Assembly: GCF_035645195.1 (NCBI RefSeq) | Contig: NZ_DASQNA010000018.1 | Span: 1 to 64,000 of the forward strand | Reading direction: 5' to 3' | Length of the DNA: 64,000 nt | Source of the DNA: Paenibacillus sp. | GTDB lineage: Bacteria; Bacillota; Bacilli; Paenibacillales; YIM-B00363 | Shown: piece by piece, positions 42,033-48,629 of the stretch | Layout: each line of letters starts with the position of its first letter | Numbering within the stretch: the stretch's first letter is position 1 | Notes under the pieces: generated by a model | The model's database searches: none | Told to the model about the DNA's origin: nothing | Seen by the model: the letters and a program-made list of their open reading frames with translations, nothing else | Made by a program: the position numbers and the translations under genes

Positions 42033-43106
42033 ATGCAAAGAAGCGACGGAATGAATTACGCCCCGCAGGGGAAGCCGAAGCCGGTCGTCGGCCGAGGCGA
42101 GTTCCCGTTCGCCGCGACGGCGCTCGAGCACGGCCACATCTACGGGATGTGCAACGGGCTTGTGGAAGCGGGAGGCACGTTGAAATGGGTGTACGACCCG
42201 GATCCGAAAAAGGTGGACGCGTTCTTGCAGCGCTATCCCGAGGCGCGACGGGCCGAAACGTTGGACGACATTTTGCAGGACCCGGAAATTCGTCTGGTCG
42301 CCGGAGCGGCCATTCCGTCCGAGCGGGCGGCGCTCGGCATTCGCGTCATGGAGCACGGCAAAGATTACTTTACGGACAAAACGCCGTTCACGACGCTCGA
42401 GCAGGTCGAGGCGGCGCGGGAGACGGCGGCGCGCACCGGGCAGAAGTATATGGTGTACTACAGCGAGCGGCTGCACGTCGAAAGCGCCGTGTTCGCGGGC
42501 CAGCTCGTGAAAGACGGGGCGATCGGCCGCGTCGTGCAGGTGATCGGCACCGGTCCGCACCGGTTGAACGCGCCGTCGCGTCCGGAGTGGTTTTTCAAGA
42601 AGGAGCAGTACGGCGGCATTTTGTGCGACATCGGCAGCCATCAAATCGAGCAGTTTTTGTTTTTCGCCGGCTGTTCGGACGCGAGAGTCGTGTCCAGCAA
42701 GGTCGCCAACTATAACAACAAAGACTATCCGGAGCTCGAAGATTTCGGCGACGCGACGCTGATCGGCGACAACGGGGCGACCAACTACTTCCGCGTCGAC
42801 TGGCTGACGCCGAGCGGTCTCGGCACGTGGGGCGACGGCCGGACGATCATCCTCGGCACGGAAGGTTATATCGAACTTCGCAAATATATCGATATCGCGC
42901 GGTCGAACGAGCCGGATCATCTGTACCTCGTGAACGGGGAGGGAGAGAAGCATTTCTCGCTGCGCGGCCAAGTCGGCTATCCGTTCTTCGGCGAATTGAT
43001 CTTGGATTGCCTGAACCGGACGGAGCTCGCGATGACGCAAGCGCACGCGTTCAAAGCGGGCGAGTTGTGCGTCCGCGCCCAGCTCGCCGCCGAGCGGGTA
43101 GAATAA
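42033..43106 (+). CDS. Gfo/Idh/MocA-family oxidoreductase, variant N-terminus
   Basis: A 357-residue protein of the same family as its neighbour, with FTDKTPFTTLEQVEAARE in place of EKP, YGGILCDIGSHQIEQFLFF as catalytic region and GTEGYIELRKYIDIA. The N-terminal Rossmann strand (EFPFAATALEHGHIYGMCNG) lacks the standard G-x-G-x-x-G. Its nucleotide binding may therefore be altered; NAD(H) use is not certain. It starts 12 bases after the preceding gene behind GATGAAGG. Confidence 0.82.
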   Translation: MQRSDGMNYAPQGKPKPVVGRGEFPFAATALEHGHIYGMCNGLVEAGGTLKWVYDPDPKKVDAFLQRYPEARRAETLDDILQDPEIRLVAGAAIPSERAALGIRVMEHGKDYFTDKTPFTTLEQVEAARETAARTGQKYMVYYSERLHVESAVFAGQLVKDGAIGRVVQVIGTGPHRLNAPSRPEWFFKKEQYGGILCDIGSHQIEQFLFFAGCSDARVVSSKVANYNNKDYPELEDFGDATLIGDNGATNYFRVDWLTPSGLGTWGDGRTIILGTEGYIELRKYIDIARSNEPDHLYLVNGEGEKHFSLRGQVGYPFFGELILDCLNRTELAMTQAHAFKAGELCVRAQLAAERVE

Positions 43107-43157
43107 TCGCGCCGCTTGCGGTACAATGTGGGGGAATCCGCAGACGGGAAGGACACG

Positions 43158-44030
43158 ATGGCCATGAAGCCCGTGGAATTCGGGTATCGGTCGGACAATT
43201 ACCCGCAGATGACGTTCCACTCGCATCCGTACTACGAAATCTATTATTTCCACGGCGGGCGGTGCAATTACGTCATCGGCCCGAACGTGTACTCGCTGCA
43301 GCCCGGCGATTTGCTTTTGATGCACGGCATGACGCTGCATACGCCGAACCCCGACATGCGGGTGCCGTACGTTCGCAGCATCATCCATTTTTACCCGGAG
43401 TTCGTGCATGAGTTCATGAACCGGAAATATACGGTGCCGCTTATGAAGCCGTTCGAGGAGCTGCGCAACGCCCGCATTCCGACCGGCGCGCGCAAAGCCG
43501 AAGTCGAGACGCTGCTCGAGCGCATGGCCGAGACGTACCGGTCGGACGACGAGCATGCGTATGAACGGTTTATGCTGCGGTTCGTGGATTTGCTGTACGT
43601 CGTCCGCGAGTTGTGCGAGCGCGAGCTGGAGGAGAGCGACGCGCAGCGCAGCGAGCGGGAGCGCCACGCGCAGCGCGTCATCGAATTGATCGAAGCGCGC
43701 TATGCCGAGGATTTGACGATGGAGGACGTGGAGCGGGAGCTGCATGTCAGCCGCCATTACTTGGCGCGCGTGTTCAAGGCGGTCACCGGCTGGACCGTGT
43801 TCCAATTTTTGTATCAACGGCGCATTAATCAGGCGAAGACGCTGTTTCTCTTCGAGCCGTCGCTGTCGGTGTCGGAGGTCGGACGGCGCGTAGGATTCAA
43901 GCATTTGCCGCACTTCAGCCGCGTGTTCAAGCAGATCGAAGGCTGCGCGCCGGAGCAGTACCGGAAACGTTCTTCCGCCGCCGGCGGAGCGATTCCCGAA
44001 TCGCCGTTCTTGGTAAGGAGTCATCACTAG
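43158..44030 (+). CDS. AraC-family transcriptional regulator
   Basis: A 290-residue regulator with an N-terminal cupin sensor (FHSHPYYEIYYFHGGRCNYV, YSLQPGDLLLMHGMTLHTPN) and a C-terminal double HTH (LTMEDVERELHVSRHYLARV then FKAVTGWT; LSVSEVGRRVGFKHLPHFSR). It probably activates the isomerase/oxidoreductase operon upstream in response to a sugar. The ATG at 43158 follows GGGAAGGA, and a TACAAT at 43122-43127 suggests its own promoter besides read-through. The terminator at 44064 closes the cluster. Confidence 0.85.
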   Translation: MAMKPVEFGYRSDNYPQMTFHSHPYYEIYYFHGGRCNYVIGPNVYSLQPGDLLLMHGMTLHTPNPDMRVPYVRSIIHFYPEFVHEFMNRKYTVPLMKPFEELRNARIPTGARKAEVETLLERMAETYRSDDEHAYERFMLRFVDLLYVVRELCERELEESDAQRSERERHAQRVIELIEARYAEDLTMEDVERELHVSRHYLARVFKAVTGWTVFQFLYQRRINQAKTLFLFEPSLSVSEVGRRVGFKHLPHFSRVFKQIEGCAPEQYRKRSSAAGGAIPESPFLVRSHH

Positions 44031-44063
44031 TTATCGAGTGTTGTTGAAACGGACGCAAAGCAT

Positions 44064-44099
44064 GCGCCGTCGCCCATTCCGGGCGGCGGCGCTTTTTTT
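44064..44099 (+). terminator. Rho-independent terminator after the AraC gene
   Basis: GCGCCGTCGCCC and GGGCGGCGGCGC form a long stem around ATTCC, followed by seven T residues. Confidence 0.92.
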
Positions 44100-44167
44100 A
44101 TCGCGTTCGCTCATCCTTGTATGTACTTCGAAAGAAGTTTTTCTTATTTGCAGAGGGGGGATTTTCC

Positions 44168-44833
44168 GTGGAACAATTCGAACGAGCGTTTCGGACGTGG
44201 TTCCGGCATCATGCGGAACGCAGCAGAGGGGAGCGGCGGCGCCGTTTGCTGGAGCGGTATGGGGAGGCGGAGATATCGTTTTTACGGAACGTATGGTATC
44301 CGGCTTTCGGCTCGCTGGAAGGGTTGTCTCCGGAGCATGAAGCGATCGATGCGGAAGGGAAGACGAGGTTTTTGGATCATGCTTTTTTTGCGTCGGGCTT
44401 CATGTGGGATTTAGAAATCGATGGGTACGGTCCGCATTTGAGAGATATTGATCGGCGTCAATTCGCTGATGAACGAAGGCGGGATGTAGCCTTGCAAATC
44501 GTCGGTTGGCGGGTGGCGAGATTTTCATATGACGATGTCGTCGAAAAGCCATGGATTTCTCGAAGATTGCTCGAGCGCTGTCTTGCCTTGCCCGCGGAAC
44601 GGGACGCGCAAACGGAAGCGCTGCTTTATTATGCGATGGCCCGGGGCGGAGAAATTACGGTCGGCGAAGCTCGAGAGACCCTTCGGAAGAGCGACAAGCC
44701 GACGCTAGCAAAGCTTCGGCAGCTTGTGCGGGACGGATGGCTGGAGCCGGTGTCCGTCGAGGCGAAGCGGGTGCACCGGTACCGCGTGCGGACGGAGGCA
44801 TTGGGGCGGCGCTGGGGCCGCGGGGGGGAATAG
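44168..44833 (+). CDS. DUF559-like nuclease-fold protein with a C-terminal winged helix
   Basis: A 221-residue protein. The middle part, GFMWDLEIDGYGPHLRDIDR followed by RRRDVALQIVGWRVARFSYD, has the Asp-x-Glu-x-Asp-Gly and R-R-D-x-x-L-x-x-x-G-W pattern of DUF559/Vsr-like PD-(D/E)XK proteins. The C-terminal 70 residues (EALLYYAMARGGEITVGEAR, LAKLRQLVRDGWLEP) look like a winged helix. A DNA-binding nuclease or recombination-associated role is possible but unproven. The GTG start follows AGAGGGGGG. The stop codon TAG is the first three bases of the palindromic repeat array at 44831. Confidence 0.62.
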   Translation: MEQFERAFRTWFRHHAERSRGERRRRLLERYGEAEISFLRNVWYPAFGSLEGLSPEHEAIDAEGKTRFLDHAFFASGFMWDLEIDGYGPHLRDIDRRQFADERRRDVALQIVGWRVARFSYDDVVEKPWISRRLLERCLALPAERDAQTEALLYYAMARGGEITVGEARETLRKSDKPTLAKLRQLVRDGWLEPVSVEAKRVHRYRVRTEALGRRWGRGGE

Positions 44834-45037
44834 TCGGAGAAACTCCGACTACATGCGGCGCGGCGGCAGCGGAGGGGGAAATAGTCGGAGAAACTCCGAC
44901 TAAACGCGGCCTGGCGGCTGCGGAGGGGGAAATAGTCGGAGAAACTCCGACTAAACGCGGCTCTGAGGCCGCGGACGGCGAAATAGTCGGAGAAACTCCG
45001 ACTACATGCGGCCCGGGGGCCGCGGTTGAACCGACTA
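44831..45037. repeat. Four palindromic repeats with 51-bp period plus a half copy (locus B)
   Basis: Perfect 21-base palindromes with arms TAGTCGGAG/CTCCGACTA and an AAA loop start at 44831, 44882, 44933 and 44984, exactly 51 bases apart. Linkers are 30 bases long, G-rich and similar to each other (ending GGGGGAAA or GGCGAAA). A half arm CCGACTA lies at 45031-45037. The array fills the space between convergent genes: the first TAG is the stop codon of the nuclease-fold gene and the CTA of the last half arm is the stop codon of phnC read on the minus strand. The same palindrome and period occur at 31314-31436. Confidence 0.93.
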
Positions 45038-45781
45038 TTCTCCGTAGATCGTCCGGCGGACGTCGGGGGTGACGTCGCCGGGAGGGCCGTCGAATACGAC
45101 GCAGCCGGCCTTCAGGCCGACGATCCGGCTGCAGAAGGCGAGCGCGAGCTCGGGATCGTGCAAATTGACGATCGTGATGCGGCGCGCGTCTTCCCGATGC
45201 ACGCGCTCGAACAGCTCCATGATGCCTCGCGACGTGACCGGATCGAGACTCGACACCGGCTCGTCGCCGAGCAGTACGGTCGGGCGCTGCATCATGGCGC
45301 GGGCGATGGCGACGCGCTGCTGCTGCCCGCCGCTCAGCTGCTCGACGCGTCGGGACGCGTAGTCGCCGAGGCCGACCGCCTCGAGCGCCGCCAGCGCCCG
45401 CTGCCGTTCGTCGCGGCCGAAGTAGCCGACCGCGTTACGCCACGCGGGGCGCTGCCCGACCGTGCCGAGCATGACGTTCGTGAGCGCCGTCGTCCGCGGC
45501 ACGAGGCCGAACTGCTGAAACACCATGCCGATGCGCGAGCGCGCTTCCCGCAGGCCTCTTTCGTCGATCCGCGTCATGTCGAGGCCGTCGACCTCGACGA
45601 CGCCCGACGAAGGGCGCACGAGCCCGTTGATGCAGCGGATCAGCGTCGATTTGCCGGCGCCGCTGCGTCCGAGCACGCCGACGAAGTCCCCGGGGCGGAA
45701 CGCGAGGGACAGCCCGTCGAGCGCGGAGCCTGCCGCGCCGCGCCCGTACGTTACGGTCACCTGTTCCATACGAACCGTCAT
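45035..45781 (-). CDS. phnC: Phosphonate-type ABC transporter ATP-binding protein
   Basis: A 248-residue ABC ATPase. Walker A is GRSGAGKSTLIRCINGL, the Q loop FQQFGLV, the signature VEQLSGGQQQRVAIARAMMQ, Walker B VLLGDEPVSSLD, and the switch His is in VNLHDPELA. IRCINGLVRPSSG is characteristic of the PhnC subgroup. It energises import of phosphonate, phosphite or a related phosphorus compound with the two proteins encoded upstream. It is the last gene of the phnDEC operon. Its stop codon lies inside the palindromic repeat half copy. Confidence 0.9.
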   Translation of the reverse strand: MTVRMEQVTVTYGRGAAGSALDGLSLAFRPGDFVGVLGRSGAGKSTLIRCINGLVRPSSGVVEVDGLDMTRIDERGLREARSRIGMVFQQFGLVPRTTALTNVMLGTVGQRPAWRNAVGYFGRDERQRALAALEAVGLGDYASRRVEQLSGGQQQRVAIARAMMQRPTVLLGDEPVSSLDPVTSRGIMELFERVHREDARRITIVNLHDPELALAFCSRIVGLKAGCVVFDGPPGDVTPDVRRTIYGE

Positions 45782-45797
45782 GCGAATCCCCCCTTCG

Positions 45798-46556
45798 TCA
45801 GATCATCCGTTTGCGCACCCATGCGCTGAACGCGTCGGCGCCGACGACGAGCGCCATCACGACGAGGACGTCGACCGTCACCTGCGCGTATTTGAACACT
45901 TTGAAATGCATAAACAGCTGCTGACCGATGCCGCCTGCGCCGATAATGCCGAGAATGAGCGACGTGCGGATCGCCACCTCGAACCGGTAAAAATATTGCG
46001 AGACGATGTTAGGCGCGATTTGCGGCAGCACCGCGTACAACGCGACGACGCCCCGGGAGGCGCCCGCCGCCCGCAGCGCTTCCTGCGGCGCCGGGTCGGC
46101 GGCTTCGACCAGCTCCGATACGAGCTTGCCGAGCACGCCGACGTTATGAAGGAAAATCGCGATGACCGCGGGAAACGGTCCCAAGCCGACCGCGACGACG
46201 AACAAGAGGCCGAAGACGATTTCCGGAACGGATCGCAGGAAGCTCAAAAACAAGCGGACGACGCCGCGAAGCCAGCCGGAGACGACGTTGCCCGCCGCGA
46301 GAAAGCTCAGCGGCACCGCGAAGACCAGCGCGAAGAACGTAGACAAAAAAGCGATCTCCACGGTGACGAGCGATTCCCGGACCGCCTCCGGCAGCACGCT
46401 CCAATCCGGCGGAAGCCAATCGTTGCGAATGAACGAAACGATGTTCTCCGCGGAAAGGAGCCGGGCCGGGTCAAGCCCGAGATCGCTCCAGCTGACGGCG
46501 ACGACGCCGAGGATCAGCAGAGCGATGATGATGATGCTTCGCGTAAGCCATAGCAT
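45798..46556 (-). CDS. phnE: Phosphonate-type ABC transporter permease
   Basis: A 252-residue permease with about six membrane segments. AVPLSFLAAGNVVSGWLRGV, FLRSVPEIVFGLLFVVAVGL and the EAA-like stretch EALRAAGASRGVVALYAVLP identify PhnE. The C-terminal IGAGGIGQQLFMHFKVFKYA is also family-typical. Only one PhnE is encoded, so it should form a homodimer. It lies between phnC and phnD with gaps of 16 and 15 bases. Confidence 0.9.
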   Translation of the reverse strand: MLWLTRSIIIIALLILGVVAVSWSDLGLDPARLLSAENIVSFIRNDWLPPDWSVLPEAVRESLVTVEIAFLSTFFALVFAVPLSFLAAGNVVSGWLRGVVRLFLSFLRSVPEIVFGLLFVVAVGLGPFPAVIAIFLHNVGVLGKLVSELVEAADPAPQEALRAAGASRGVVALYAVLPQIAPNIVSQYFYRFEVAIRTSLILGIIGAGGIGQQLFMHFKVFKYAQVTVDVLVVMALVVGADAFSAWVRKRMI

Positions 46557-46571
46557 GTCGCCGCGCCTCCG

Positions 46572-47450
46572 TTATTCGAGTCGTCCTTCTTTCTCGGCTA
46601 CGGTGCGGATCGACTCGTAGTCGGCGTCGGTCGTCGGCGCGAAGCCGGAAATGCCGAAGCCCGACAAAATCGTTTCATCTGTAATGGAAACGAACGTATC
46701 CTGCAGCAGCTTGATCAGCTCCGGATCGGTGCCCTTTTTGACCGCCCAAGGATACTGGAACAGAGGCTCCGACCGCCAGATGACCTTAAGCTGGCTGCCG
46801 TCGATCGTGCCTTGCTCGACCAAGTTTTCATAGATCGCGCTGTCGATCGCGCCCGCGTCCACCTGCTTATTCTGCACCGCAAGCGCGGTGACGTCGTGCG
46901 AACCCGTGTAACGGACTTCCTTCAGCTTCGATTCCGTTTCGGAAACGAGCACGCCGCGCGCCTTCAGTTCGACGCCCGGAACGAGCGAGCCGGACGTGGA
47001 GTTCGGGTCGCCGAACGCGAACGTGACCGCCGACGGGTCGGCGAACAGCTCGTCCAACGAATTCCAAGGGTGATCTTTATGAGTAATAATATAGGAAAAG
47101 TACGTCGGTTTATCCTCGACGAGCTGAACGACGATCGCTTCCGCGCCGCTTTTGTGATTTGCGATAACGTACGTGAGCGGCCCGAAGAACGCCATGTCGA
47201 CTTGGCCGAAGTTCATCGCCTCGACGACGCCGTTGTAATCGGGGTAATCTTGAATCGTCACTTCGCGGCCCAGCGCATCGGACAAAATCGTCTGCAGCTT
47301 ATTCATCGCTTCACCGAGCTGCCCTTCGGTTTGCACCGGAATGACTGCGATTTGGAACGGCTCGCTTGCCGCCGGTCGGCCGCAGCCGACGGCTGCGAAC
47401 AGCAGCATCGCCGCCGCCGCTGCCAAAATGATGCGTTTCGCTTTTTTCAT
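46572..47450 (-). CDS. phnD: Phosphonate-type ABC transporter substrate-binding lipoprotein
   Basis: A 292-residue lipoprotein with lipobox AAVGC (Cys23) and the PhnD/PtxB-type domain: FQIAVIPVQTEGQLGEAMNK, DMAFFGPLTYVIANHKSGAE, FAFGDPNSTSGSLVPGVEL and AIDSAIYENLVEQGTI. DPNSTSGSL supplies the oxyanion-binding Ser/Thr residues. It captures phosphonate, phosphite or related compounds outside the membrane. It is the first gene of the operon; a TTGAA/TTCAA palindrome (minus strand, about 47500-47520) sits in its upstream region and may bind the adjacent LysR regulator. Confidence 0.88.
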   Translation of the reverse strand: MKKAKRIILAAAAAMLLFAAVGCGRPAASEPFQIAVIPVQTEGQLGEAMNKLQTILSDALGREVTIQDYPDYNGVVEAMNFGQVDMAFFGPLTYVIANHKSGAEAIVVQLVEDKPTYFSYIITHKDHPWNSLDELFADPSAVTFAFGDPNSTSGSLVPGVELKARGVLVSETESKLKEVRYTGSHDVTALAVQNKQVDAGAIDSAIYENLVEQGTIDGSQLKVIWRSEPLFQYPWAVKKGTDPELIKLLQDTFVSITDETILSGFGISGFAPTTDADYESIRTVAEKEGRLE

Positions 47451-47528
47451 GTTGCCCTCTCTCCACCCTCATGAATTTCCTAATATTCAACACTTGATTG
47501 AAAATAATTCAACGATAAATGTAACAAA

Positions 47529-47555
47529 CCCCCTTCCTGGTTGTAAAGAAGGGGG
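47529..47555 (-). terminator. Rho-independent terminator of the LysR gene
   Basis: CCCCCTTC and GAAGGGGG pair around an 11-base loop; on the minus strand TTTGTTA follows. Confidence 0.75.
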
Positions 47556-47565
47556 CGGAAAAAAT

Positions 47566-48447
47566 CTATGGATATATAGCGGCCGCGGCGTCGAGGAACA
47601 TGCGGACGAGCGGATCGCGCTCTCGCCCCGCCTCGAAGGCGGCGTAAAAGCGCCGGTCGGTCGGCAGCTCGGCGACGACCGTCACGCTGCGAGGCAGCGC
47701 GAGCGCCCAGCGGGATACGGCGGTGACGCCGATGCCGGCTTCGGCGAGCGCCATCGCCGACTCGGTCGAAGACGATACGGCGGCGACCTTCAAATCGGAG
47801 ACGGAAATGCCGTGCCGCTCCAGCGCTTGCTCCAGCGCTTGGCGCGTACCGGAACCGGGCTCCCGGAGAATGAACGGCAGGCCGACCCAATCGCGAAGCG
47901 AAGCCGAGCCGGGAGCGCCGCGCCGCGCGGCTACCGGCTCCGCGGCGACGATCGCGAGCGTATCCGATGCGACGGTGACGTACTGCAGCGCGGGGGAGGG
48001 CGGCCGAGAGCCGACGAACGCGACGTCGATCTGCCGCGATTCCAAGCGATGAAGCACCGCTTCGGAGCCGTCTTCGACGACCGATAGCTCGACGTGCGGG
48101 TGAAGCTCGACGAGCCGCTTCATGATCGGCGGCAGCAAATACGAGGCAGGCACGGTAGAGGCCCCGATGCGAAGCTTCCCCGCCGGCGACCCCGCGAGCG
48201 AACGGCATTCGCTGACGAGCGCGTCCCAGTCCTTCAGCAGCTTCTTCCCGCGCTCGTAGACGAGGCGGCCGACGGCGGTCGGTTCCACGCTGCCGGACCT
48301 GCGGAAGAGCGGCGCCCCCACTTCCTCCTCCAGCGCCTTGATTTGCTTGCTCAGCGCCGACGTCGTCAGACCGAGCGCCGCCGCCGCTTCCGTAAAGCTG
48401 CGCCGGTCCACGATTCTCACGAACGATTGCAATCTTCTCAGCTGCAT
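47566..48447 (-). CDS. LysR-family transcriptional regulator
   Basis: A 294-residue LysR protein. The HTH reads FVRIVDRRSFTEAAAALGLT followed by TSALSKQIKALEEEVGAPLF. The effector domain has KLRIGASTVPASYLLPPIMK and GLPFILREPGSGTRQALEQA, close to the CysB/YtlI-like and CysL groups that sense small anions. The ATG at 48447 opens the HTH domain; the open frame extends 61 codons further upstream without support and would overlap the CpdB promoter. It lies upstream of phnDEC on the same strand but is separated by a terminator, so it probably regulates that operon in trans. Confidence 0.83.
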   Translation of the reverse strand: MQLRRLQSFVRIVDRRSFTEAAAALGLTTSALSKQIKALEEEVGAPLFRRSGSVEPTAVGRLVYERGKKLLKDWDALVSECRSLAGSPAGKLRIGASTVPASYLLPPIMKRLVELHPHVELSVVEDGSEAVLHRLESRQIDVAFVGSRPPSPALQYVTVASDTLAIVAAEPVAARRGAPGSASLRDWVGLPFILREPGSGTRQALEQALERHGISVSDLKVAAVSSSTESAMALAEAGIGVTAVSRWALALPRSVTVVAELPTDRRFYAAFEAGRERDPLVRMFLDAAAAIYP

Positions 48448-48538
48448 GGTTGCCACCCGTTTCCTATTAATTCGGTTCGTTCCACTCCAATGAGTATACC
48501 TCGTTTCGAAAGCGCCGTGCCATTGCGTGTGATCTATT

Positions 48539-48583
48539 AATTTTACAAATGTAAAGAATTTGTAAAGTAGATTATGGTACACT
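48539..48583 (+). promoter_or_regulatory. PhoP-box-like direct repeats and -10 before the cyclic-nucleotidase gene
   Basis: On the minus strand TTTACA occurs twice with an 11-base period (plus-strand TGTAAA at 48550-48555 and 48561-48566), matching the TT(A/T)ACA direct repeats bound by PhoP dimers in Bacillus. Another TTTACA on the plus strand starts at 48542. A -10-like TACACT follows at 48578-48583, 47 bases before the start codon. No standard -35 is present, as in activated Pho promoters. Confidence 0.55.
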
Positions 48584-48629
48584 GGTGAACGGTGGTTAAA
48601 TACATATTTTTCCCAGAGGAGCGGATGCA

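Noticed and set aside
41268-44027. A 919-codon open frame on the minus strand antisense to the two oxidoreductases and the AraC gene
   Set aside because: It is a GC-driven shadow: its residues are dominated by Arg, Ala and His, no domain is visible, and the plus-strand genes have ribosome binding sites and family motifs.
31314-45004. CRISPR array (21-base repeats, 30-base spacers)
   Set aside because: The linkers within each locus are similar to one another, the repeats are perfect palindromes, only three and four copies exist, and no cas gene is present.
44551-45072. Plus-strand open frame with a 17-residue repeat (IVGETPT core) across the palindromic array
   Set aside because: The repeat peptide is only the 51-bp DNA repeat read in frame; the frame starts inside another gene and has no ribosome binding site.
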